From Gloeopeniophorella convolvens (lineage: Eukaryota > Basidiomycota > Agaricomycetes > Russulales): a stretch of 64,000 nucleotides of DNA. The stretch's first letter is position 1. Each line of letters opens with the position of its first letter. The stretch is taken from contig WTXD01000013.1 in assembly GCA_022496205.1 (NCBI GenBank), forward strand, positions 248,001-312,000, in the 5' to 3' direction. Shown here in pieces: positions 48,044 to 58,993 of the stretch. A program made the translations under genes and the position numbers. Under the pieces are notes generated by a model that was not told where the DNA came from, made no database searches, and saw only the letters and a program-made list of their open reading frames with translations.

Positions 48044-51000
48044 ATGTCCGCAGACATTCTCACGACCAATGCCGCCCACAGGGCTTTTCCTCGCGGTCTC
48101 GCAATTTCTGACCTCGACCTACGTGACGACCGTTACCCCGCCATCGCCTCTCGCCAGGTCCCCTCACTCGTACGCCCCGGTCCCCAGCTACAAGACAACA
48201 TTCCATCACACTCCCCCTTCTATCCGGATGCCGTGCACTCCGCCATTCGCGCCCAGTCCCTCTCTTCAACCCAGCCACCCCATGATCTCAACATGCCTTC
48301 TCTGAAATCATCACCCACCCACGCTGACCCTCCCAGAACTTCTGATGAGCGCCGTCCAGTCTACGATTCTGACTCTCTTCCCCCTCCTTTTAACCCAGGC
48401 ACACCAACCTCGTATACCCTCGACGTTGCACATCCCACCAACGGGCCACCTAGCATGAACGACATCAACCTCCAGCTCTTTGGTCCTTCACAAGCATCAC
48501 AGGCCTCCAGCGGCGAGGCCAGCCGTTTGCCTCCCACAGGTGACCTTCCCGCCTCGTCTCAACAGCCCCGACCCCCACCGCTTGTCCCATCATGGCCAGC
48601 CTCCCCTCAAGATTCTCAGTTGGACCCGTACAGAACCTCACCTCGCTCCGGCGCGGCTACAGGTCAGGGCCAGGGCATCCCCTTTTCCGGTTCCATGTCC
48701 CCAGGCATGCGAATGTCCACTACCGCCCAATACAGCCCAGCCTTGGCCATGCCAATTTCCGTCTCCCCTAATCCCCGTGCGCAAGCACAGCAGCCAACCT
48801 ACATCACACCAACGCCAGCGCCTAAACCCATCAACCCCGTGTTTACGACCCAGCCGCTACCCGCTGAGGAGGTCTGTGTGGAGTGTGCCATGCGCGACCA
48901 GGACATGGCCGACGTCGACGCCACGTCACCTGGCGTCTGGGCACGGGAAAGCGATGTGCATTACGAGGAGCTACTCAGGCGGGAAATTGAAGAGGAAGCC
49001 ACGGGCGTCATTTCACAAGAGCCTCACCGGCCAAGAGCACGCGGGGGTCGGCTGACCGAACCCAATCTGAAGTTGTGGCTAAGCTTGGTACGTCTATTCT
49101 TGCCGCCCTCATGCCCCCGATAACACCGTTTTGGCTGACCTGCGTCATCGGCAGAATCCCAAAGAGCCAGCTTCGAAAGGGGAGGCGCTCGAAAAGTATG
49201 TCAAGATGCAGCAGACATTGCTCGAAGCGGAAGCTCTGGCACACGCTCGCGCTGCGCAAGAGTCGAGGCAACTCGAGGATCGGATGCGGGACGCGTACTC
49301 GCAACTGCGTCGCTCTGCCTACGACCTCGGTGTTTCCACATCGCCGGACGACGGTGGTGTGCGTATCAAAGGCCTTCGCAACTCAACGTTGCCCCTGTCG
49401 AGCCACACCGATCGCGGCCGTGAGGTGACGCTCCTGGAGAACGGCATGATTGTCGAGCACGTGGACGTCCGGAAAGAGGAGCGCGAAGAACGTGAACGAC
49501 GGCGTCGCGAAGAGAAGCGTGCGCGCGCACGCAAGTCTTCTCGCGGCTCGGTTATCGATGTCGCCTCGATGTACTCGACCGTGAGCCCCGTACCACATAC
49601 GGACAGCGGTCTTCACCTCGGCCCGTCGCGCTCCTCGACATCACGCCCTATGAGCGTCCTGACGGCGCCGATGGACGGCACGGCACGGGGGTTGCAGTCG
49701 AACGCCTCGGTGGAAGCGCTCAGCATGATATCGGCGGGCGCGTCGCCGAATCGGCGAACGCGCTTCTTTGGCATGCGGAATCTTTCCGCAGGGTTCCGGA
49801 GCTCGGACAGCCTTGCACCTTCCGGTTTCAGCGGAAGCATGGTGGATATGCAGTACGTTGCTTTGCTACCGCTGACATCTTGCCGTCATACTGAGCGCTC
49901 TGCCTGATAGCGTCGCATTGCAACATGGTGGTGAGCGCACAGCGCAATCCCCTGTCGACGCCAGCGACCGGCATCGGCCTGCAAACAGTTGGCGAAACAG
50001 CTCTGCGTTGATACCTCAGCGCGGGCCAGAGACAAAGACAGAGGAGAAACCCAAGAAGAAAAAGGGCTTGGCGAAGATTTGGCGGCTGATGACGGGGTCG
50101 CAGAAGCACGGTACCAGCTCTGTGTCAACTGACGTCTCTCGAACACGCTCACTGGATCGTGAGCATGACGACGATTACCCGCTTGCGCCCCCACCACCTT
50201 TGTCGTATCTGGTCAGCCGTGGTACAGGTGAACATGGGGGTCCTGCCCTACGGCACGTCTCTACACCGTCCCTACCATCATCTTCGTCCCCTAATTACGC
50301 GTTTTCATCTGCTGGCGTATCTCCTCCCACGGCACCGTCCAGCCTACTCCCTTCTCCCACCTCTTCGCGGCCCGTTGTTATCCCCGAGATGTCCGAGAGT
50401 CGCAAAACGCTCCTGGTTGACGGAGAGATGGAGCACCCTTCACCCGTTCCTGAAGAGGAACCTGGCCAGACCTCTACGCCGCAGCGTAGCGTGCACCCCA
50501 CGACATCAGAACCTGACCTGCGCCACCGCCTGTCCCAGGGTCCGAGTGGCCCCGTGCCACCGGTTCCGCGCATCCCCGCGTCGATATCGCAGTCCCAGAC
50601 GGCTCAACCGCAATCTTCCGCCGGGTGGCGAGACAAGGTACTCCCGCCTCTTCCTGGCGAAGTCCAAGCACGGCAACCAACCCCTCATGCACAGGCCGAA
50701 ACCCGCCCCCGCACGCTCTTCTCCTACGACATGCGCGAGGTCCATCAAGACCAGCTCCTCTCTGCGCCGCAGGCACCGTTCGCGCGGCCCGACATGCGCC
50801 GGCAGTCGTTCAACGGCATCAGCAACTCGCGCCCGAGCCTCGTCGTGCAGACGCTGCCCGCGCGGGGCAATCGCGGCTTCGACGCGGAGAAGTACGGCGA
50901 GTTTGGCGCGTCGCGCGGCGCGCTCACGCCTGCGCCGGCGGCGCAGCCCGCGTCCACGAAGCGCAAGAGCAAGTTTGGCTTCGCGGCGCTGCTCGGGCGC

Positions 51001-51273
51001 AGGGCGCCCGCGCAGGAGCCCGAGCCCGTCGAGTTCCCCAGCACGGGGCGCTCGTCGGGGTCCGAGGCGCGGCACGAGGCGGAGATGGGCATGGGCACGG
51101 CGCCGCAGTACGGGAGCGTGCGGGTGCCCGGGCATGGGCACGGGCATGTGTTCCCGCGGCTGTCGATGTCGCTCACGCCCCGGAAGAACATCGAATCGCT
51201 CGTCGACCAGAGCCCGGACTTTGTCGCGTACCGCTACCCGTCGGGCGACCAGAGCTTGCAGCTGCTGCGCTAG
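48044..51273 (+). CDS. Large, mostly disordered conserved protein, unknown
   Basis: Not recognised as a named family. Three exons: 48044-49087, 49155-49852, 49911-51273; 1034 residues. The first 270 residues are Pro/Ser-rich. A short ordered block follows with a CxxC pair (EEVCVECAMRDQDMADVDA). Next comes a charged helical segment that looks like a coiled coil (KYVKMQQTLLEAEALAHARA to YSQLRRSAYDLGVS) and a very Arg/Glu-rich run. Later a basic patch (KKKKGLAKIWRLMTGSQK) resembles a membrane- or nucleic-acid-contacting helix. The C-terminal part (from about 50780) is far more GC-rich than the start. The CxxC block and the KKKKGLAKIWRL patch are the best anchors for a homology search. Confidence 0.78.
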
Positions 51274-52171
51274 GCCGCGCGCGGCCCCCTTTGTGCGCGC
51301 GATATCGACGGGCGCATGACTTGGTTCCAGGGCAGTACTCTGTTCTTTTCTCATATTTTAACGTATTGCTGTGGGATTTCTTTTGTTTGATTTTGTTCTG
51401 CGCTGTCTACTCTGCCCCGCCCTTCATTGCCTACAAGCCTCCCATGCCTTGCACCTCTGCTCGTTTGCATCCCACCTCGCCCTTCCTTCCCACCCATCGT
51501 CACACTGCTCTCTCTTCTGTCATCTGCCATCTTTTCCACACGGACGCTACCTCTGACACCTCCACTAGCACTCGTATCGCAGTTATCCCCCACCCACACT
51601 CGCTCACGCCCACTATCTTGCATGCATCCCGTTTTTGAATCCTTATCGTTCTCTTTCCGCGCTTTCTCGTTTCTCTCGTTGGGGCCTGTTGATAGTCCGG
51701 AGTTAATTTGTATTTTCTCGGTGCTGCTTAATCGACGGAAGCTGTGCTTTGCATCGCACGGACTTCGTATATCGGATGGATGGATGGATGGATGGATGGA
51801 TAGGCAGGTGCCTTTTCTAAGGAAGTAAAGCACAAGTGGCTTCGTGCCCGACTTCCGCGAAGAAAGAGAGAACACCTGGCGAGGCTAGCGACCCCAACGA
51901 CCTGGAGTTGCCCAGGAGATGGCTGGGCAGTGCTTTGTATGCGCCCTGCACCCCAGCAGGGCACATATTGAATATTGAACGCGTTGAGCATCGTTCCCAA
52001 AGGAAATTCGAAGCATATGGGCCACGAGGATCGGCAGACCGGCCGAGAGCGCGCGTGCCTGAGCCGCCGGCAGCGGCGTTGATCGTGAACTCAGCAACTC
52101 GTCCAAATCATTTAGTTGTACAGAACCTCCAAACACCTTAGATACTTGACATAATTGCGCACACCAGCCAG
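51274..52171. other. Convergent 3' region
   Basis: Pyrimidine-rich 3' UTR-like sequence to about 51700, then the GGAT microsatellite. No gene seen. Confidence 0.45.
51774..51801 (+). repeat. GGAT tetranucleotide microsatellite
   Basis: About seven tandem GGAT units, perfect over 28 bases, in the gap between converging genes. Confidence 0.9.
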
Positions 52172-53595
52172 TCAGGCTGCCGTTTGGCCAAGCAGCCAGC
52201 GCAACCCGTCCCTTGTGTCCGCCTCGTACTTCTTGGCTAACGTCAGCATCGGGTGTCCCAGGAAGAAGCCATGCGGGACGCCAGCGTATCTGTGATGATG
52301 CCAGTGCACCGGGGCGGCCGTCAGAAATGCTGCCAGGATGCGGAGGGGTGTTAGTCTAGCATCACGCACGCGAGGATGCGCGTCTTGTTGCCGGCTTCGC
52401 GCAGGAGGCGTTCGTAGAGGAAGCCGTCGTCACGGAGGGGGTCCAGGCCACAGACCTGCAAAAAGGCAGGCGGGAGGTTGGCGTGCGAGCTCGCCAGGAT
52501 GGGCGACACATCCTGTTCAAAGGGAGACGCATTGTACAATTCTGGGATGGGATCAGCGCTACACGCCGAGGGCAAAGCGGCTCGGAGGGTTGCGCACTGA
52601 GAAGGCCGACCACATTCTGTTTGTTGAACTCTGGCGCATCCTTATTTTGCTCCAGGGATAATAATTCGTCTGGGAACCTGGCGGGTGTAAGTGGGGGCAA
52701 CGGTCCAGGGATATGTGTCGTACTTGGACTGGGCATCAGGGTGGATCAACATCGGGCAAGCCAGGTATTGCCCTGCGATAGGCACATTGCGGAAGAACGG
52801 ATCATCGCGAGCGCGGAGGGACAGAGCCGCCGCGATGTTTGCACCTGCAGAGAGACCGCCGACGACGAGTCCCTTTTTGAGATCTACCGCAAGTGCATCG
52901 ACGTTATCGACGGCCTGTCGTGTCAGTTAGCTAATGACGTCTCCAGCTCGACTCTCGAGCAAGGGGCGTCGTCGTTACCCATTTCAGTGCCGCATAGTTG
53001 TCGTCCACTGCAACCGGGTATTGGTGCTCTGGAGCCAGACTGATCGAAGGCACTCAGAACGACGAGATAGAGGATTCAAGGGCCGGACATACCGGTAGTC
53101 GACGTTCAGCGTCGTTACTTGAAGCTCCGTGGAGAGGTTGCGCAAGGAATAGTCAGATGTGTCGACATCCCCCACGACGAAGCCTGTTGAGAGGAAAGTG
53201 TCTTGTTAGCTCCAAGCAGCCCTTTAGCAAGGCACACCTACCTCCTCCATGAGCGTAAACTAACAGAGGGTATGTTTTCCCCTCCTCCCCGGTCCCAGGA
53301 ATAATGGCCCGGGCTACGATCTCCCCGCCTTCAACAGGTATCTTGAAATCTTTGACCTGATACTTGGCATCTACTGATCTCAGCCACAAAACATAAAGCA
53401 GATCGCGTTCGCCTACTGACCGGGGCTGAGGCGCGCCTCCTGGAAACTAGAAATGAGAGGCTGAATCTCCTTTGTGAACGTCTCTCGTATGACGGCGAGG
53501 TCAGCAGAGGGCGCTATGAGCGGCGGCTGCGAATGCTCCTTCAAGAAGGCGTCCAATTCGGGGTCGATCACGGACAGGTGCGCGTACTGGGACAT
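52172..53595 (-). CDS. Alpha/beta hydrolase, HSL-like esterase/lipase
   Basis: Carboxylic ester hydrolase of the hormone-sensitive-lipase type; substrate unknown. Eight exons: 53595-53421, 53370-53242, 53183-53093, 53039-52979, 52914-52724, 52677-52598, 52541-52370, 52289-52172; 338 residues. The oxyanion HGGG is in VYAHGGGFVVGDVD, the nucleophile Ser in GLSAG, the acid in CGLDPLRDDG, and the His in GVPHGFF. The NVDYRLAPEHQYP block is typical. No signal peptide, so probably cytosolic. The 46 nt intron at 52723-52678 and the one at 52597-52542 are inferred from frame and homology and are a little less certain than the rest. Confidence 0.88.
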
Positions 53596-53768
53596 GGCAG
53601 ATCAGCTCTGGGAAGGCTGGGGGCCAGGTGCACGAGGGTGCATGCCTCTTATGTATGTATGGGCAGCGGAGCTTCTCGAAGTATCACCCGGTCCACAAGG
53701 GTTATCGGCAATATTGGGATGCCTTTCCGCGGAGTCCCTCGCGCCGAATGTGGGAGACCGTTGTGGGC

Positions 53769-53992
53769 TTACAGCTAAAACCGAAACCGTAGGCCCCTGC
53801 CAGTTGTCCCCAGATACACGCGAGTCTAACATAACCTGAGCGGAGCAGGAGGTTAGGCTCTTGACGCTGGGGTTACTATCATTTTGTGTTGGCAGGCGGA
53901 TTTCTCAGCATCAGCGACCGAACACTCAATTGAGACCCGGCCTGTATTCCCGAGAAGTAGAAAAGAACCTATGGTTTCGGTTTTAGCTGTAA
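53769..53992. mobile_element. MITE-like element, 224 bp
   Basis: Terminal inverted repeats of 25 bases (TTACAGCTAAAACCGAAACC then RTAGG) at 53769-53793 and 53968-53992, with one mismatch. TA lies at each tip, and there is no coding capacity inside. This fits a Tc1/mariner-related non-autonomous element with a TA target. It sits about 175 bases upstream of the hydrolase ATG, so it may form part of that promoter. Confidence 0.72.
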
Positions 53993-54485
53993 CGTTTGCG
54001 TGCCCGAATCTATACGCATATCTGATCCGCCGGGAAGGCCAGAGAACGGGTTTAAACGTACCACAAATCGATCGATTGTCATCAATCTGGGTGCAGTGTG
54101 TCCACAGGAGACTAGGTTTAAATAATAAGGAGTCCATCTGATCACGGCCGCTAGAAACGTCGGACCTTTCGACGCTGGGCGCCGGCTGAGGTGCGGCAGC
54201 GGCCGTGGCTAAACAAGACGATTCTGGCGAGGCGTATTAGAGGCCATCGGGTACACGTAGGCTAAGTACTTCACGTTAACATCTCTCTACACGCTCACTC
54301 ATGAGTCCCATGATGCTGCGGAGGTCAAACCCCCGCGTCACTCACTTTGACTACAACCCCTTCTCGGTGACAATCGGCGCCGGCCGCGGCGTGATCAACT
54401 CCGAGAAAGTAACTTCGAAGCTGAGGTCACAAATCCCATGCAGCCCTTCAGGAGCGGTCATCACGGGAGTCCATCTTTCCGAAAT

Positions 54486-54516
54486 GTGCATATCCTGGTC
54501 CCGTGCATATCCCGGT
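54486..54516 (+). repeat. Short direct repeat
   Basis: Two 14-base copies of GTGCATATCCYGGT starting 17 bases apart. Could be a tandem regulatory site upstream of Mnd1; function unknown. Confidence 0.5.
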
Positions 54517-54747
54517 TAGGCATAGTAATGGGTGAAGTACTGCAGCCGCCTCCTGTAAAGGGCTAAGCAGATCACGAGGGGGTCATGTGATTTGAGAATG
54601 GGGTCGCGTGCCACTCGCCACCAACGCCGCACGCGCCGCGCTAGCTTGTTTCCCCGCACTGTGCATATACCCGTGCCCACCTGATCGACAGGGTCTCAAC
54701 TCACTTTGACGCTCACTCGTCAGTTAAAACTTCAGGCACGCGTTAAT

Positions 54748-55867
54748 ATGGTAAGTTTGAGAGCAAATTTACGCGCATATACCCACCGAGCCCTGTTTTG
54801 CATGTTCTTACAGGCACCCCGCGGTCTTTCGGCAGAGGAGAAACGAGTGAAGCTTTTGGAGATATTTCATGACACAGTAAGAGTAGTCCGGTTTATTATT
54901 GACATCTGCTCACATACGAGCAGAAAGACTTCTTCCAGGTTAGCTGAGGGCTCCGCGCACGCATTCGTCGTGGTTCACAATGAACGCGTCCCGTGTAGCT
55001 CAAGGAGCTCGAGAAGCTTGGGCCGAAGATGAAAGGCATCGGTAGAGCATTCTTGTTGCCCTCATTGAGTTTCCTTTTATGCGGGGCGTGTCTAGTCTCC
55101 CAGTCCGTCAAGGAGGTCCTCCAGTCACTCGTCGACGACGACCTCGTGCAAACAGATAAAGTCGGCGCGTCTAACTGTGCGCATCTGCTGCATTGCCTCT
55201 ACATAAACTACCAGCGATTGATAAGCACGCATACATGCAGTCTTCTGGAGCTTCCCGTCCCAACGCGGTGCTATCGTAAACCTTCCACGTTATCACCAGG
55301 ATCCCGTTCTAGGCTTACTCCGCCGCCCCCGCATCAGACACAAAACCGCCTCGACGCAGCGCGTGAGACGCTCGCCGCCAGCGAAAAGCAGCTCGCCGAC
55401 CTGCAGGCCAGCCTTGCCGCCGAGCGCGCGGCGCGCCCGGAGAGCGTGCGTATCCACGTCCACCCACCCCCGATGGTGGCAACAGCACTGACTGCGGGCA
55501 CCTTCAATGCATGTGCAGGACAAGCGCGCGGCAGCGCTCGCGCGACTGGCCAACGCGACGCGCGAGCTGGGCGCGCTGCAGGCCGAGTTCGCGGCGTACG
55601 GGGCGTGCGACCCCGTCAAGGTTGAGGAGAAGCGCAGGGCGGTCACGCTCGCGCGCGAGGCGGCGCTGCGGCACACGGGTGAGCGCAGCTCACGGCATCG
55701 ATCTTGCTTCCTGACGCTGATTGCATCGGGGCGCGGTGCTGGCACTGCGCGCTGGAGCAGACAACTACGTGATCCTGATGTCGCACTTCACGCGGCAGCA
55801 CGGCGTCGATGCGCAGGACGTGCGCGCGTACCTTGGTGTCTGCGCCGACTACGAGGAGTTATGCTGA
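54748..55867 (+). CDS. mnd1: Mnd1 meiotic recombination protein
   Basis: Partner of Hop2; the dimer helps Dmc1/Rad51 strand exchange between homologues in meiosis. Nine exons: 54748-54750, 54814-54876, 54924-54938, 54999-55041, 55096-55176, 55241-55275, 55338-55445, 55519-55678, 55761-55867; 204 residues, normal length. The N-terminal winged helix (APRGLSAEEKRVKLLEIFHD, KDFFQLKELEKLGPKMKGI, SVKEVLQSLVDDDLVQTDKV, SNFFWSFPSQRGAI) leads to a long Ala/Glu/Arg coiled coil and a C-terminal capping helix (DNYVILMSHFTRQHG). The first coding exon is the ATG alone and exon 3 is 15 nt; frame holds across all eight introns. Confidence 0.93.
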
Positions 55868-56118
55868 GCTTGCGCGCGCTAGATTACCCGAATACAAAGA
55901 TTGATACCAGCAATGCCAGAGGGAATGATGCGGAAATAATGTTAATGAAAGGATACATGGTGGTGATGCGTGACGTGAGTGGGGTCAATGAAGAATGCAA
56001 GGTCGTGTTGTGATGGGACGCGTATTGTACTGAGGTTCGTAGATGTTACGTTGAACGTTGACGCGCGATGCATGATGGGCGCGGTGATAGATTGCGGATA
56101 CGGCACGCCACCCACCGC

Positions 56119-57570
56119 CTAGACGGTGTCATCGCCTGTGCTCGCCTTTTGCTGTAGGTCCGAGCTTGTACGGAGATGCACGTGCACGCTCTGCGCGTGC
56201 GAGCGGCGGCCCGCCTCGGTGTCGAACGTGCTGTTGGGCACCAAGTCGGAGCGGCCATGCGCGAAGCGCATTGGCCCGAGGCCCGACGAGCCGCGGCCTG
56301 GGCCCGACGGGACGCCGGTTGAGTAGAACGCGGTCTTGTCGAGCGAGTGCTCCTGGTCGACGAGTAGCAGGACGATGATTGGGTACATGCCCTGTCGGTG
56401 CCGCGTGAGTGTCATACCCGCGGGGTTGTGCGCGGCGAGACGTACCGCGAGTTGCACGCTCACAGGCGCGAATAGGTCCCCCAGCGTCCCAAATGGCAGG
56501 CGAATGACTAAGGAAACTAAGACAGAGACCTGGAAGCGAAATGAGCCTGGGGACCCTCATGATCAGAAGGGGAGGAGGGCATTCACCCCAATCAAGATGT
56601 ACAGCGTCCCTGACTCGACGAGTAAAGCCAGCACCCGGCTAGCCCGTGTTGACGTGCTCCCGAGGTTGCTCGATACCAGTGTACGGTATTTCCTTCGACA
56701 GAGACTATTGATGGCATGCGAGACATAGCGAGAACAAGAACATACCAAGCTTTGTGAGCCACAATCGAAGTCGCCAGGACGTTGGTCAACAGGGAAAGGC
56801 CCAAGTTGGTCACTTGCGTGACGTCGATGGAGCGTGTGAGTTGATCGAAGCTGCGACTATTGTGTGACACGAAGCTCAGAGCAATCCTAACGCCAACTGT
56901 TGCGATATAGATCACTGAGCAAAGGTCACTGTCAAGATGCCTGGGAAACAGTCGGTGGGAAAATACCCACGGGAGTTGAGGACCAGGAAGGCAATTGGCA
57001 CAAACATCTTCTTCTTGCCGTCATTTCCACAAAGAACCCAGGCTCGCCATACAACGACGCCGTCGGTGAGAATGTACTGAACGAAACCACGTTAAAGACC
57101 GGCATGCACGCAGAAGAGACTGCCTACATTGATAAGGATGATGGCGTTGAATATCGGCAAGTAGTCTGGTGGAACGCCGGTGGGGTCGGACGTATCGAAC
57201 CATGTCTTGATGAGGGCGATTACGAGGGTGACAGACACAGCCCAGTGCACCGACGCCAGTACAAACATGAAAATTGTCATTGCGAAAAGGAACTTTCGCG
57301 CCCTCGTCTGCAGCCCTTTCTTGCTGTTCCACGTTGCTTGTGTGAGGATCAATATTCACTCGCAAGACGAGCAAGAGTGCCTTACATCATGACATATGTT
57401 GAAATGGGGACGAGGCAAACATATATCCCTGTGATTCTCAGTCAATCACAAATGAAAAGGGCCGGAAGAAACCGAGGCATACCATACACCAAGGTCTGGC
57501 AGATGATACCAACAATTCTGAAAAATAAGACTTGACCGTGGTTGTGGGTGTCGATTTGGGACAATGGCAT
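56119..57570 (-). CDS. Seven-transmembrane basidiomycete protein, unknown
   Basis: Exons 57570-57483, 57428-57386, 57323-57128, 57076-56971, 56914-56746, 56692-56587, 56529-56446, 56391-56119; 354 residues. About seven hydrophobic helices: RIVGIICQTLVYGIYVCLVP, FLFAMTIFMFVLASVHW, YLPIFNAIILINYILTDGVV, an isoleucine/valine segment after the WRAWVLC motif, TNLGLSLLTNVLATSIVAHK, VLALLVESGTLYILIG and a last helix before the polar tail. The AIILINYILTDGVVVWRAWV signature marks a large family common in Agaricomycetes, often described as GPCR-like, with no proven function. Several introns were placed by requiring continuous hydrophobic helices. A TTTATAAA box lies about 125 bases upstream. Confidence 0.78.
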
Positions 57571-58993
57571 CACGGACACCACCGAAGATCTGCGACTGGC
57601 GCAGATAACAGAGCAGGGAGAGTACCGACAGGAGAAGCAGCCGGCGCGATAGTTGTCAGCACCCTGCAGACCGCGGCGGAGGGACGCGCAAGATTTATAA
57701 ACCAGCCGGGCGCCACTGATAATTGCACACAGGGGATCAAAGATGTGCTCAGTTGTGATAGGAACTAGCGAAGAGCTGTCAGTCGGAGGAACGCGAGTCG
57801 AGCATCAATTTTCAATCTTCAATAGCGCGGGCCTGGTACCAGACGCCTTGTTTATTCAATAGACTGGCGCACGGGCCAGCGCTTGAAGACGTTCAGGTGA
57901 TAGACAAGGACATTGAATGAGGCCTGGAACTGGCCTGGAGGGTTTGCGCGTAGCGGGCACGCGGCTGGCCAGGGCGACGCTCGTCTCTCGTTAAACGTGG
58001 ACCTGTAACATGTGCATGAAACCCGAAGCAGGACAACGAGCCTGCCATGCTTGCATAGCTACAATGGCAGCCATCAGACAACATAACCTAGACACTAAGG
58101 AAAGCATCAGAGTTAATGGATGATGGGTCGTGCCGGTACCGAATGCGGCGTAGCGCAGCGGGAAGAGGCGTGCCTTGGGCGCCCGAAAGCGGTGACTGGC
58201 AGCTGGTACATGTCCGAGCGGAAGAAACTAGGCGGTGCGCCACAGCACAAGCATGATCCCGGTGTTCCAATACGTAATGCGTCTTGCCCTCATTATGCTT
58301 GGCGCCGCGGCGCCGGCTCCTCTCTCGCAATCAGACGATCTGATCGTTCCCAGTCGCACTGACACTAGCCAGGCGTGGGTGCTACGAAGAGCGATCAGAT
58401 GAAGCTTTCATTCTATATAAGAAGCTGGCATGTCGACCTGCCATGCAACAGCGCGCATAGGCTTCTCATGCAGATCGCACGCCGGGACTCTTGTATATGC
58501 ACACGAGGTACTTTCGTCCCCGCACCCGATTCATGAGCACAGAACTCGCCACCATGACCTCATGGTCATCAATCAGGATCCGCCATACATAATCTCGATT
58601 TAGGTTTGTGCTCCCAATAAGCTCGCCCCCTTGACCTGAACAGCATGCATGGATAGGGATCGCCCTACGAGAGCACACCATCAAGACGACAATGCACGCG
58701 TGGGCGAGGGCACGCGCAGACTTCCCCAGGCTCTTCTGGGAGAGCCTACTTGTTTTGGCGCCCAGATGAAACGGAACAACTGATAAATGAATCTATGGAT
58801 GTCGTACGTTGACGGAGATCACAGGCATATCTGGTATTGATCGCACAGGCGTTTTGCGCCAAGCGGATTGCAGATAAAAATACATCCTGCCTAAATATAC
58901 ACCTAGCTCTTCCTGAACAAGCAGTGACCGACGCGAGATTGTTGACATCCGGGGAGCAGAATCACAGAGGAGCCCGCAAAGCCAGAGCAAGCA
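57571..58993. other. Intergenic region
   Basis: Upstream of the 7-TM gene and downstream of glyoxal oxidase. A clear plus-strand TATATAA at 58414-58420 has no recognised gene after it; only a 22-codon frame starts at 58468. Otherwise nothing seen. Confidence 0.45.
57694..57701 (-). promoter_or_regulatory. TATA box of the 7-TM gene
   Basis: Palindromic TTTATAAA about 125 bases upstream of the ATG at 57570. Confidence 0.45.

Larger units (their letters stand above)
53596..54747. other. Divergent region with a MITE-like insertion
   Basis: Upstream space of the hydrolase (minus) and Mnd1 (plus). Holds the inverted-repeat element at 53769-53992 and a short direct repeat at 54486-54516. No gene. 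Confidence 0.45.

Noticed and set aside
50506..51354. 282-codon antisense frame in the 48-51 kb gene
   Set aside because: GC-rich shadow of the real plus-strand exon; composition is Arg/Ala/Leu repeats without domain features.
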